DNA of 64,000 nucleotides from Fimbriimonadaceae bacterium (lineage in GTDB: Bacteria > Armatimonadota > Fimbriimonadia > Fimbriimonadales > Fimbriimonadaceae): positions 1,963,564-2,027,563 of the forward strand of contig CP075366.1 of assembly GCA_019454145.1 (NCBI GenBank), given 5' to 3'. Under the pieces are notes generated by a model that worked only from the letters and a program-made list of their open reading frames with translations, had not been told where the DNA came from and did no database searches. A program made the translations under genes and the position numbers. Shown one piece after another: positions 1 to 8,355 of the stretch (position 1 is the first letter of the stretch; each line of letters begins with the position of its first letter).

Positions 1-296
1 CAATAAAAGTCGAATCCGATCTCGCCAATGGCAACTATTTTTGGATGAGCGGCGAGATCACGGATGATGGCTAATTCTTCGCGGTTATATTTCGCCGCTG
101 AGGTTGGGTGCCAACCGACCACGGCATAAACTTCTGCGTGCGCTTCTGCAAGGGCTACCGCTTTTTCGCTCCAATCTCGATCAATACCAACGACGACGAT
201 CTTCTCTACTCCTGCTTCCACCGCTCGCCTAATGGCGATGGCTGGATCAGGAAATCCTTTGCGGTCATTTAAGTGGCAATGAGTGTCGATCATCAT
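1..296 (-). CDS. tatD: TatD family metal-dependent hydrolase (N-terminal part only)
   Basis: This is the N-terminal 98 residues of a TatD-type deoxyribonuclease; the rest lies beyond the left edge. The protein opens MMIDTHCH, giving the HxH metal-binding pair (H6, H8) that starts the TIM-barrel amidohydrolase fold. It reaches GEIGFDF, whose Glu (about residue 92) is a further metal ligand. Family members are Mg-dependent nucleases linked to DNA repair or RNA quality control. Two adjacent ATG codons (296 and 293) could start it. It is transcribed away from the NfeD-like gene to its right. The family call is firm; the exact substrate is not known from sequence. Confidence 0.9.
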   Translation of the reverse strand, partial: MMIDTHCHLNDRKGFPDPAIAIRRAVEAGVEKIVVVGIDRDWSEKAVALAEAHAEVYAVVGWHPTSAAKYNREELAIIRDLAAHPKIVAIGEIGFDFY

Positions 297-342
297 GACG
301 TTAATGCGTTAGACTGATGATGGTTCTTTTGGAGGATATTGG

Positions 343-390
343 ATGAGACCAATCTCAACCCAAATTCACAAAGATCCGTATCAGTTGTAG
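343..390 (+). CDS. possible 15-residue leader peptide
   Basis: A 16-codon frame (ATG at 343, TAG ending at 390) is preceded by a strong Shine-Dalgarno-like GGAGG at 331-335 with a 7-nt spacer. It ends 12 nt before the ATG of the NfeD-like gene. The ribosome site is better than that of the gene behind it, so it could couple or regulate translation. The peptide resembles nothing I recognise and may be chance. Confidence 0.3.
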   Translation: MRPISTQIHKDPYQL

Positions 391-402
391 GAACGATCAG
401 AC

Positions 403-1020
403 ATGCTTGCGCTTTATGTTGTCACGGGGATTATTGGCCTGGGGCTCATTATTGTTTCGGCGATAGGCGGCCTAGGTCACGATTTAGATGTTGACCACAA
501 CATTGACATTGACCACAGTGTGGATATTGATCACGATGTAGACGTAGATCACGGTTTTGATGCCGACCACGCGCATGAAATTGCCCACTCGGTCTCTGAT
601 GTATGGCTTCCGTTCTTTAGCCTTCGATTTTGGACTTACCTGTTAGGTGGTTTCGGAGGATTTGGAGTTCTTCTCACCCTGCTAGGAGCGGGGCAAGAAC
701 CGACCCGCATGATCGCTTCTTCCGTCGTCGGCTTGATCGTTGGCACGGGTGCGGCATCCCTTTACCGTTGGATGAACCGCAATCAACTCAACAGTTCGGT
801 AGGAGAACGCGACTTCGTTGGTCTCGTAGCAAAAGTTTTGGTGGCGCCGCAAGGCAATGACCCGGGCAAAGTCCGGGTTGAAGTCAAGGGCGACATCATC
901 GACATGCACGCTTTTCCGTTGGAAGGGCATGCAATCTCTCAAGGTGACGAGGTGGTCGTCGTGTCTATTGATGGCACACGCCTCACCGTCGCTGAATCCG
1001 AGAGATATCTCAATTCATAA
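403..1020 (+). CDS. NfeD/YqiJ-like membrane protein with Asp/His repeat loop
   Basis: This 205-residue membrane protein has a hydrophobic segment at about 2-24. A very acidic loop follows (about 26-62) made of repeated DHxxDxDH units. Two more membrane segments lie at about 75-97 and 102-122, and a C-terminal soluble domain at about 130-200 has the look of the NfeD/YqiJ OB-fold. Proteins of this class are usually encoded beside flotillins and are thought to work with them in membrane microdomains; here two flotillin-family genes follow at once (5-bp gap). The regularly spaced His and Asp could bind divalent metal, which is inference. Fold assignment is from architecture and context rather than strong motif identity. 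Confidence 0.7.
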   Translation: MLALYVVTGIIGLGLIIVSAIGGLGHDLDVDHNIDIDHSVDIDHDVDVDHGFDADHAHEIAHSVSDVWLPFFSLRFWTYLLGGFGGFGVLLTLLGAGQEPTRMIASSVVGLIVGTGAASLYRWMNRNQLNSSVGERDFVGLVAKVLVAPQGNDPGKVRVEVKGDIIDMHAFPLEGHAISQGDEVVVVSIDGTRLTVAESERYLNS

Positions 1021-1025
1021 AAGCA

Positions 1026-2282
1026 ATGGAACAATTCTCAAGTGCAGTAGTTGGCATGGGGATAGGAGCGGGAGCATTACTGTTCCTTCTGATCTTCCTC
1101 GCCTGGCTTGTGCGGTCTTTTCTCCGCATCGCCCCACCAAATGAAGTTTTGGTGATTACCGGTAAAGGCAAAGGCTATCAAGCCTTCTTTGGCGGTAAAG
1201 CGTGGTCGGTGCCTATTTTTCAAGATGTTAGAAAAATGAGCCTCAACACAATGGAGGTGCCGATTGCAGTAAGAAACGCTTACTCGCAAGGTGGCATCGC
1301 CATGAACGTTGATGCCATCGCGAACGTGAAAATCAGCAGTGATCAAAAACACATCACTAACGCGATCGAACGATTTCTTGACCGGGATATTAACGAAATC
1401 CGACGCGTAAGCAAGGAAACGCTAGAAGGTCATCTCCGTGGCGTTGTTGCAACCCTCACTCCGGAGCAGGTCAACGAAGACCGACTCACCTTCGCTGACA
1501 AGCTAACCCAAGAAACCGAGCACGATTTGGTCAAGCTCGGGTTGCATCTGGATACCTTCAAAATCCTACATGTCAGCGACGAAGTGGGCTACTTAGACGC
1601 AACTGGCCGCAAGGCAATTGCGAATATCGTGCGATCAGCCGAAATTTCGGAATCGGACGCCCGTCGCGCGGCGGAACAATCCGAAGCAGAAAACAAGGGT
1701 CGAGCCAAAGTTGTTCAGGCGAACGTTGATTCCAAACTCGTGCGCCTCACCAACGATTTGCGAAAGATTCAAGCTGATCTTGACGCAAAAGTCAAGGCGG
1801 AAGAAGAACGCACACAAGCCGCGGCACGAGAAGCCCGCGCCAAGGCAGAAGTCGAACTCCAAACGATCCGGGCTGAACTGGAGGGAATCCGCTTGATGGC
1901 GGATACAGTTCTTCCTGCTGAAGCCGCCCGAACCCGCGACGAATACAAGGCACGTGGCGAAGCGGCAATCATCCGCGAACGAGGTGTGGCGGTTAGCCGT
2001 GCTCTGGAATTGATGTACGCGGCGTGGCAAGAAGCAGGCCCACAAGCGAAGCAAATCACATTAATTGAAAACTTAGAAACAATTCTCGGCATCGCTGCTG
2101 AAGGTGTTCAAAAAGTCAAGATTGACGGCCTGAGCATGATTGACAGTGGCGACGGCTCGACCCTCAAAAACTACATTGCCGCTTATCCCGCGATGCTGGA
2201 TTCTGTATTCGATGCAGTGGATAAAACAGTGGGGATCAACATTCCCCAAAGTGTTTCGGGAACGGAGGAGGTGACGAAATGA
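1026..2282 (+). CDS. flotillin-like SPFH-domain protein (first copy)
   Basis: This 418-residue SPFH/band-7 protein has one N-terminal membrane segment (about 8-34), then the SPFH core starting near PNEVLVITGKG. A long Ala/Glu/Lys/Arg-rich coiled coil follows (about 200-320) with a short C-terminal domain, which is flotillin architecture. Flotillins form large membrane-bound scaffold oligomers. The gene overlaps the next by ATGA (2279-2282), so the two products are probably made together and may co-assemble. It shares the motif ATLTPEQ(V/L)NEDR with its neighbour, showing an old duplication. Start chosen at the ATG 5 bp after the NfeD-like stop. Confidence 0.85.
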   Translation: MEQFSSAVVGMGIGAGALLFLLIFLAWLVRSFLRIAPPNEVLVITGKGKGYQAFFGGKAWSVPIFQDVRKMSLNTMEVPIAVRNAYSQGGIAMNVDAIANVKISSDQKHITNAIERFLDRDINEIRRVSKETLEGHLRGVVATLTPEQVNEDRLTFADKLTQETEHDLVKLGLHLDTFKILHVSDEVGYLDATGRKAIANIVRSAEISESDARRAAEQSEAENKGRAKVVQANVDSKLVRLTNDLRKIQADLDAKVKAEEERTQAAAREARAKAEVELQTIRAELEGIRLMADTVLPAEAARTRDEYKARGEAAIIRERGVAVSRALELMYAAWQEAGPQAKQITLIENLETILGIAAEGVQKVKIDGLSMIDSGDGSTLKNYIAAYPAMLDSVFDAVDKTVGINIPQSVSGTEEVTK

Positions 2283-3598
2283 TGCTGATCGTTGGTGCCG
2301 CAATCGGGTTCTTTGGATTACTCGGATTGCTTCTGCTCATGAGTGTGAGATCACTCATCTACATCTGCCAGCCAAACGAGGTACTGATCTTCAGCGGTAA
2401 GAAACGGGTCTCTGGCGGTCGAGTATTGCCTTACCGGATCATCAAGGGTGGACGAGGGATGCGCACTCCATTTTTGGAAAGAGTGGATCGCGTTGACCTA
2501 ACCAACATGATTATTGAACTCGAAGCCCGTGGTGCTTACACCAAGGGCGGGATTCCGATCCATGTGAACGGTGTCGCGAACGTCAAGGTTGCTGGACATG
2601 AGCCAATGCTCAATAATGCGATTGAGCGGTTTCTCGGCAAGGGCCGGGTGGAGATCATGGCTATCGCTAAATCTACATTGGAAGGATCGTTGCGCGGTGT
2701 GCTTGCGACGCTGACGCCGGAACAGCTTAACGAAGACCGCAGCCTGTTCGCAGAAAAGCTGGTCAGTGAAGTTGAGCAAGACCTGACTGGTCTGGGCCTC
2801 GTTGTTGACACGCTGAAGATTCAAAACATCACGGACGATGTGGATTACCTTGATTCTATCGGCCGAATCCGCAACGCCGAACTGCAGTCTTCTTCGCGAA
2901 TAGCTGAAGCAATTGCTCATGCCGATTCGGATGTCCGCGCGGCAGAAAACTACGAAAAAGAAACCGAAGCTAAAATCACCGCTCAAATCGCGGTTGCGAA
3001 AGCCGAAGCCGAAAAACTTTTGGCTGATGCTACTTCGCGAAGGGCCGCAGTTGTAGCTGAACAAGAAGCCCAGGTCGCGCAAATGGTTGCTAAAGCCCGT
3101 GCGGAACTTGAAGTTCAGCGCGCCCGGGTCGAACAAACCCGACTGCAATTGGAAGCCGATATCGTTCAACCAGCGAAAGCAAACTGCGAAGCGGAAGAAC
3201 AACGCGCCAAGGCATTGGTCGCGCCTATCGTGGAAGATGGCAAGGCTCGGGCCGACGCGCTTCGACAACTCAGCAAGAGTTGGACAGATGCGGGTGATCA
3301 AGCGCGGGAAATCTTCGTGTTGCAAAAAATCGAACCGATTATTCGCCAACTCACGGCGACGATCAGCGATACGCATATCGAAAAGGTCACAGTAATTGAT
3401 TCTGGTAAAGCCGGAAGCGGTAGCTACGATCCAAAACGATTAGTTGCATTGAACGAGCAAGTCAAAGAGATATTCGGCATTGACATTGTCGAAAAACTCG
3501 GCGGCATTGGGCCAGCCAAGGAAGCTATTTCGAAAATGGTCGAAACAACAGCTTCAGCCCCACCTGAGCCGCCTGCGGCTCCTCCGATGCCAAACTAG
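2279..3598 (+). CDS. flotillin-like SPFH-domain protein (second copy)
   Basis: A 439-residue paralogue of the preceding flotillin-like protein: N-terminal membrane segment (about 4-28), the same PNEVLI(F)SGK entry to the SPFH domain, a coiled coil rich in Glu/Ala, and a short Pro/Ala-rich tail (SAPPEPPAAPP). Its ATG lies inside the stop of the first copy (ATGA overlap), a sign of translational coupling. A palindromic terminator follows 4 bp after the stop, closing a three-gene unit with the NfeD-like gene. Two non-identical flotillins with an NfeD-type partner suggest a hetero-oligomeric membrane scaffold (inference). Confidence 0.85.
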   Translation: MMLIVGAAIGFFGLLGLLLLMSVRSLIYICQPNEVLIFSGKKRVSGGRVLPYRIIKGGRGMRTPFLERVDRVDLTNMIIELEARGAYTKGGIPIHVNGVANVKVAGHEPMLNNAIERFLGKGRVEIMAIAKSTLEGSLRGVLATLTPEQLNEDRSLFAEKLVSEVEQDLTGLGLVVDTLKIQNITDDVDYLDSIGRIRNAELQSSSRIAEAIAHADSDVRAAENYEKETEAKITAQIAVAKAEAEKLLADATSRRAAVVAEQEAQVAQMVAKARAELEVQRARVEQTRLQLEADIVQPAKANCEAEEQRAKALVAPIVEDGKARADALRQLSKSWTDAGDQAREIFVLQKIEPIIRQLTATISDTHIEKVTVIDSGKAGSGSYDPKRLVALNEQVKEIFGIDIVEKLGGIGPAKEAISKMVETTASAPPEPPAAPPMPN

Positions 3599-3602
3599 CG
3601 GC

Positions 3603-3636
3603 AAGAAATCCCTCCCGTTAACGGGAGGGATTTCTT
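3603..3636. terminator. perfect palindrome, terminator of the flotillin unit
   Basis: A 34-bp perfect palindrome centred on GTTAAC, with a CCCTCCC/GGGAGGG core flanked by AAAT/ATTT. It begins 4 bp after the flotillin stop and before the next gene. The A/T outer arms give a short U-run, so it can work as an intrinsic terminator. Confidence 0.75.
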
Positions 3637-3678
3637 ATTGGTTGGCAAATAATTTTGATAATCGTTCTAAAATTGGCG

Positions 3679-4731
3679 ATGCCCGAACTGTCGCTGCGGA
3701 CATTTGCCTTGGACGTGCACAAACTTTTCGCCCTCACTATCAGCCGAGGGACAAGTGGAACCACTCGCAATTTGTTTGTGGAAGTCAGCGACGGCGTTCA
3801 TACGGGTATCGGCGAAGGCGCTCCTCCGACCGGGCTTCCTGGCGACTTCGCCGACACGGCTGACCAAGCGCTGGCTCCGCTCGTTCCTTACCTTCACCAA
3901 AGCCCACACGAAATCTGGGCTAAGGGAATGGAGCTTGGGATTGAAGTCGTTGCTCTGGCGGCACTTGACTGTGCTATCTGGGATTTGCTCGCAAAACGTG
4001 CGGGAATGCCTCTTTATCAGTTCCTTGGCCTGCCAAAACCCAAAGCGATTACCACGGTTACGATTGGTATTGAGCCTGAAGAGATCGTTCGAGAACGAGT
4101 CCCTTTGATTCTCCAAATGAACGGCGCGAAGGCACTTAAAGTCAAACTCGGTAGCCCAGCCGGGAGAGACCACGATAAAGCGATTTGGTCAACGGCTCGG
4201 GAAATGGCAGAGCCGTTCGGTGCAAAGCTCCGTGCTGATGCCAACGGCGGTTGGGCACCCGGTGAAGCGATTGATATGATGAAATGGCTCGCCGAGCGCG
4301 ATTGCGAATATGTGGAACAGCCGCTGGTTAAAGATTCGGAAGATGAGCTACCGCCAGTATTTGCTCAGCGTGCCTTGCCTATTTATCTGGACGAAAGCAT
4401 CCGAGTTAGTGCGCACGTGGCCAAATTTTACGACCGATGTGACGGTGTGAACCTCAAACTCATGAAAAGTGGCGGAATCACGGAAGGGCTACGGGTGCTT
4501 TCTATTGCGCGTGCTCATGGTCTTGGCACGATGATCGGCTGTATGTGCGAAACCCAGGTTGGCATCGCGCAAAGCGCGGCTCTCAGCGGATTGTGCGACT
4601 TCGTAGACTTGGATACGCACTTTAATCACAATCCCGAACCTGGAGCGGGCTTAGAATTTATCGATGGGGTTGTAGTGCCACGTGACGTGCCTGGTCACGG
4701 AGGCTACTTGCTTGATGAATTCCTAGTATGA
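3679..4731 (+). CDS. L-Ala-D/L-Glu (dipeptide) epimerase, enolase superfamily
   Basis: A 350-residue muconate-lactonizing subgroup enolase-superfamily protein. The barrel shows the catalytic KVK (K154, K156), metal ligands D187 (RADANGG), E213 (VEQP) and D238 (LDES), and the second catalytic Lys in NLKLMKSGG. A CxCE element and a DLD motif near the C-terminus match dipeptide epimerases, which recycle murein-derived L-Ala-D-Glu. Start placed at ATG 3679, where family similarity begins; an upstream TTG at 3655 would add eight residues. Neither has a clear ribosome site. Substrate specificity is inferred from family resemblance. Confidence 0.85.
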   Translation: MPELSLRTFALDVHKLFALTISRGTSGTTRNLFVEVSDGVHTGIGEGAPPTGLPGDFADTADQALAPLVPYLHQSPHEIWAKGMELGIEVVALAALDCAIWDLLAKRAGMPLYQFLGLPKPKAITTVTIGIEPEEIVRERVPLILQMNGAKALKVKLGSPAGRDHDKAIWSTAREMAEPFGAKLRADANGGWAPGEAIDMMKWLAERDCEYVEQPLVKDSEDELPPVFAQRALPIYLDESIRVSAHVAKFYDRCDGVNLKLMKSGGITEGLRVLSIARAHGLGTMIGCMCETQVGIAQSAALSGLCDFVDLDTHFNHNPEPGAGLEFIDGVVVPRDVPGHGGYLLDEFLV

Positions 4732-4788
4732 ATTCTGTCTATCGCAATTTAAATTCCGCCCGACGATTGCAGTAATACGGCTGGAACT

Positions 4789-6459
4789 GTGTCAGAACCG
4801 AACTGCGTCCGCATGGGGGTCGTTATTGCCTCCGCTGACCCGTACGCCCATTGGTACGGGGAAGTTTTGCGCCAGATCGGCTTTGTTTTTGAATTAGGCG
4901 GCACAGAACTTCTGGACAGGATTTCTGAGTTTGACGTGATTCTGCTCGCCGGGCGCGGATCGCTTAATTTTCCGTACCAGCAGGTTGTTCGCAAGTGGCT
5001 CAACGAACCCCAAAATCAACTGATTCTCAGTGGCGGATTTTGGAACTTCGAGCACTTTTTTGGGTTTACCGCACCCAAAGAATTCTATTCGAGAGGAAAG
5101 TTTTGCCCTCCGAAATCAAGTGCCATTTCTCCGCTCGCGGAAGATTGTTTTGGCGGAGCATTTTTCGGTGGGCAAAAAGCGTTTCACCTAACTGGCTCTG
5201 TATGGGCCGCAGATGACGAAGGCAATCCGCTGGTGAGCCGTTCGGAGCAAGTGAGCGTGTTTGTTCCGCATATAGGTCAGACCGCCGCTCTGATGCTATT
5301 GGGGCACGGAGTCAGTAACGACTTGATCGGTCCAGGTGATGGCAGTTGCTTTATGGAGGATGGCGTCCAGCGCAGCGAAGACGGTACGAATTTCCAGTGG
5401 TCAGATCGTGAAATCCTCGAACCAGGAATCGCGCCTGCGTTCTTGCGACCTCACTTCGACGAGCTTAGGGAGCAATTTGCTCGCCTGATTCTGAACGTGA
5501 TTGAATCTACAGGCAAAGAAGCGGTTGTACTTTGGCACTTGCCAGCTAATGCCGATTCTGCTTGCACGCTTTCCGTTGACTGCGACGATTCCGATCAAGA
5601 TTTGTACCGCCGGATTTCGATCTCACTCGGAAAATTTGGATACCGCCCCGCATGGATGATTCCGCCCCCTGGATTGCCGCAGGATATGTACCGAGCCTTC
5701 AAAGGCTGGGGCCACGATATTGGCCACTTGTATCGCCAGGACACGGAGCATGCAAGCGAAGATCAAGTGCGGATGCAAAACACCCAGCTCGCAAGGGGTG
5801 TTGGAGATGCACATTTAACGATTCTCAAAGGGTGGGATGGCGCCTGGTACGGTTTGACAAGAAATTACCGGCTTGCCGAAGCAAGCGGAGCCTGGCTATC
5901 ACTGTGCAAAGGTGGTCGGCAGGCGGGCACTTCCGGATTTCTGTTCGGCACTTCCCGTCCATTCATCCCACACGGAAAGAAGCGAGCTTACAAAGTCGTG
6001 GAAATTCCTAGCCTGGCGTATGCGCCTGGATTTGTGACTCACGGAAAAGTTGCATTTCGGTTACTCCAAAGTGCCAAGCGTCATCATGGAGTTTTCCAGT
6101 TTTCGTTTTTAGCTTCGCACGGGCATGACGACCGATTGGAAACTCAGTTGGGGCAGATATTCATTGCCACTAGAGATGCCGGCATGACCATCTTTCCGCC
6201 GAGTGTGATCGGGGATTACGAACGCAACCGGCGCAAGGTCTCGGTAGATATAAAGCCGCATGGTTTGCGGCTAGTGAGCGAAACGGCAATTCCTGGATTA
6301 ACCGTGATGGTGAGTGGTCAATCCAGGCTTAGCCAATTGGGCCGTAGTCTGGGAGCTTCAACCATCGATCGGTACGGCAAAACATGGCAAGTTGTAACCG
6401 TCAAGCTTGAACCGAGAATGGTGACCGAAATCGAAGTCACTCGCTCTCGTGCCGCATGA
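4789..6459 (+). CDS. uncharacterised protein, possible NodB-like deacetylase domain
   Basis: A soluble protein of up to 556 residues (GTG start at 4789; ATG at 4813 is an alternative). The first 230 residues resemble a glutamine-amidotransferase-like or Rossmann module (DVILLAGRG, LSGGFWNFEHFFGF). From about residue 255 there is a VDCDD motif (D264, D266, D267) followed by GHDIGH (H309, H313), the spacing of metal-binding Asp and HxxxH of polysaccharide deacetylases. A second His-rich stretch, SHGHDD, comes later. I do not recognise the family; the deacetylase reading is a motif-level guess. It follows the dipeptide epimerase by 57 bp on the same strand. Confidence 0.6.
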   Translation: MSEPNCVRMGVVIASADPYAHWYGEVLRQIGFVFELGGTELLDRISEFDVILLAGRGSLNFPYQQVVRKWLNEPQNQLILSGGFWNFEHFFGFTAPKEFYSRGKFCPPKSSAISPLAEDCFGGAFFGGQKAFHLTGSVWAADDEGNPLVSRSEQVSVFVPHIGQTAALMLLGHGVSNDLIGPGDGSCFMEDGVQRSEDGTNFQWSDREILEPGIAPAFLRPHFDELREQFARLILNVIESTGKEAVVLWHLPANADSACTLSVDCDDSDQDLYRRISISLGKFGYRPAWMIPPPGLPQDMYRAFKGWGHDIGHLYRQDTEHASEDQVRMQNTQLARGVGDAHLTILKGWDGAWYGLTRNYRLAEASGAWLSLCKGGRQAGTSGFLFGTSRPFIPHGKKRAYKVVEIPSLAYAPGFVTHGKVAFRLLQSAKRHHGVFQFSFLASHGHDDRLETQLGQIFIATRDAGMTIFPPSVIGDYERNRRKVSVDIKPHGLRLVSETAIPGLTVMVSGQSRLSQLGRSLGASTIDRYGKTWQVVTVKLEPRMVTEIEVTRSRAA

Positions 6460-6508
6460 TGGCCCTGCGGGCCATTAGCCACTGATCTCACTCTGTCAGA
6501 ATAGAGTT

Positions 6509-6742
6509 ATGGTCACGGTTCGCGTCAATGTTTCTCTCAAGCCATCGCTTCTCGATTCCGCCGGACGCACCGTGGCGAATTCGCTAAAATCACTTGAATT
6601 CTCCGAAGTCGAAGGAGTTCGCATCGGCAAAACCATTACGCTAGAACTCGAAAAATACGACGAGGCCCGCGTGAAGTCAATGTGCGAAAAACTCCTTGCC
6701 AACCCTGTGATCGAAGATTATGCCATCGAGGTCGTTGAGTGA
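6509..6742 (+). CDS. purS: phosphoribosylformylglycinamidine synthase, PurS subunit
   Basis: A 77-residue protein matching PurS: beta-strand opening VRVNVSLKP, then LDSAGRTV and a motif around SLEF-VRIGK, ending NPVIEDYAIEV. PurS bridges PurQ and PurL in the three-part FGAM synthase of purine synthesis. The stop overlaps the GTG start of purQ (GTGA, 6739-6742), showing coupled translation. purL is not in the window. Confidence 0.93.
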   Translation: MVTVRVNVSLKPSLLDSAGRTVANSLKSLEFSEVEGVRIGKTITLELEKYDEARVKSMCEKLLANPVIEDYAIEVVE

Positions 6743-7428
6743 AAATCGCAGTCGTCCAGTTCCCCGGTTCTAACTGCGATCAAGATGCCTTGTACAGTTT
6801 GCGAGATGATCTTGGCGTTCAAGCCGAGTATGTATGGCATCAAGAAAGTAGTCTCGCTGGGTTTGATGGTGTTTTTATTCCGGGTGGATTTACTTACGGC
6901 GACTATTTAAGATGCGGAGCTATGGCGGCCCGGTCTGCGGTGATGGGCGAAGTGATCCGCATGGTTAACGACGGTCACCCGGTGATGGGTGCTTGCAATG
7001 GATTCCAAATCCTTTGCGAAACTGGGGTACTTCCGGGTGCTTTGCTCAAAAACTCTGGTGAAAGATTTCTATGCAAATCGGTTTATTTGAAGGCAGAAAA
7101 CCGAAACACCGCCTGGACGGAACAAGTGAATGAGCCAATCGCGATTCCGATTGCCCACAACGAGGGCCGATTTGTTGCCAGCGACGATGAACTTGCCCGC
7201 ATAGAAAACGAGGGTTTGGTTGCATTCCGCTACTGCGAAGCGAATGGCGAATTGACTGAAAAATCGAATGTAAACGGCTCGCTCAACCACATCGCAGGGT
7301 TGGTGAACAAGCGCGGAAATGTCCTTGGACTCATGCCACACCCAGAACGGATGACGAAGAAAATTTTGGGTTCTGATGCAGGACTACTGATCATTTCGGG
7401 CTTTCATCGCGTCTTAGCGGGTGTTTAG
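6739..7428 (+). CDS. purQ: phosphoribosylformylglycinamidine synthase, glutaminase subunit PurQ
   Basis: A 229-residue class I glutamine amidotransferase. It starts MKIAVVQFPGSNCD, has the nucleophile Cys in GACNGFQIL (C86) and the His/Glu pair in MPHPER (H201, E203). It supplies ammonia from glutamine to PurL in purine synthesis. GTG start overlaps purS by four bases. Length is normal for PurQ of the small type. Confidence 0.96.
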   Translation: MKIAVVQFPGSNCDQDALYSLRDDLGVQAEYVWHQESSLAGFDGVFIPGGFTYGDYLRCGAMAARSAVMGEVIRMVNDGHPVMGACNGFQILCETGVLPGALLKNSGERFLCKSVYLKAENRNTAWTEQVNEPIAIPIAHNEGRFVASDDELARIENEGLVAFRYCEANGELTEKSNVNGSLNHIAGLVNKRGNVLGLMPHPERMTKKILGSDAGLLIISGFHRVLAGV

Positions 7429-7457
7429 GGGTCAATTTGATCACAAAATTGCCCATA

Positions 7458-8285
7458 ATGGAGAATATGTTGGGATTCGGCAGAAAATTGAGCGTGGGGC
7501 TACTTGTTCTCGTTGCGGGAATGAGCGGCTTTGCTATGGCTCAAACTACGGCTGATCCGAACGCTCCCGCCAAGGCAGATGTCAAGAAAATTGGTCGTCT
7601 TGGTCAATCAATGCTCGCCACCAAGATTTATCCAAAAATGGATACAAAGGCAAAAGCTTTGTGGGATCTCAAACCTTATTCATATTTAGTTATCAATAGC
7701 ACTCAGTACGACAAGTGGCTAGCGGTTCTGCTTCAAAACGGAAAAACTGGATACATCCTTAAGGAAAAAGTCGCTGAGCTGCCCTACGATGTAGAGGTTC
7801 CGAAGAACTTCACTTTGGGTACTGGTTCTCGCAACACCTCTTCCGGTGGTTCTCTTTCAAGTCGCGGTGGCAGTACCGGTCGAGAAACCGGCACCCCTAG
7901 CAACAAGCAAGAAATGCTGGAATACAGCTTCAAGTACATCGGAACGCCTTACGTTTGGGGTGGAAACTCGCTAACCGGTGGAATTGACTGCAGTGGTTTT
8001 GTAAAAGAGCTGTTTGAGATGATTGATGTCAATCTTCCTCGAACCGCCGCAGAACAAGCCAAGGTTGGCAAGCCGATTGAAAGGCTGGAAGATTTACAAC
8101 CTGGTGATCGCCTTTATTTCTGGGATAAGAAGCGCAATAAGATCGGTCATACCGGAATTTTTCTTGGTTATATGAGCGATGGTGGGGCTTACTTTATCCA
8201 CAGCAGCAGTAACAATAAAGGCGTAAATACCGACGACTTGCGGAATCAGAAATGGCGCAATATGTTGGTCGCCGCCCGTCGTTAA
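7458..8285 (+). CDS. secreted NlpC/P60 family peptidoglycan hydrolase
   Basis: A protein of about 275 residues with a signal peptide ending near FAMAQ, an SH3-like region (about 45-115), a Ser/Gly-rich linker (about 125-145) and a C-terminal NlpC/P60 domain. The catalytic triad is visible: C178 in GIDCSGF, H231 in GHTGIF, H248 in IHSSS. Such enzymes cut gamma-D-Glu to diamino acid bonds in murein peptides. ATG 7458 and ATG 7467 are both plausible; a longer TTG start at 7437 is unlikely because it would put charged residues before the signal peptide. A palindromic terminator follows directly. Confidence 0.88.
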   Translation: MENMLGFGRKLSVGLLVLVAGMSGFAMAQTTADPNAPAKADVKKIGRLGQSMLATKIYPKMDTKAKALWDLKPYSYLVINSTQYDKWLAVLLQNGKTGYILKEKVAELPYDVEVPKNFTLGTGSRNTSSGGSLSSRGGSTGRETGTPSNKQEMLEYSFKYIGTPYVWGGNSLTGGIDCSGFVKELFEMIDVNLPRTAAEQAKVGKPIERLEDLQPGDRLYFWDKKRNKIGHTGIFLGYMSDGGAYFIHSSSNNKGVNTDDLRNQKWRNMLVAARR

Positions 8286-8302
8286 ATTACAGTTCTCGTT
8301 GT

Positions 8303-8333
8303 GAAAAATCCACCACTTAGTGGTGGATTTTTC
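8303..8333. terminator. hairpin terminator after NlpC/P60 gene
   Basis: Perfect 14-bp arms (GAAAAATCCACCAC and its complement) around a TTA loop, 18 bp after the hydrolase stop, with a T-rich 3' arm. It covers the first in-frame start codons of the following ATPase gene, supporting a later start for that gene. Confidence 0.8.
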
Positions 8334-8355
8334 TATTTTGAGGTATTGTAAATTT

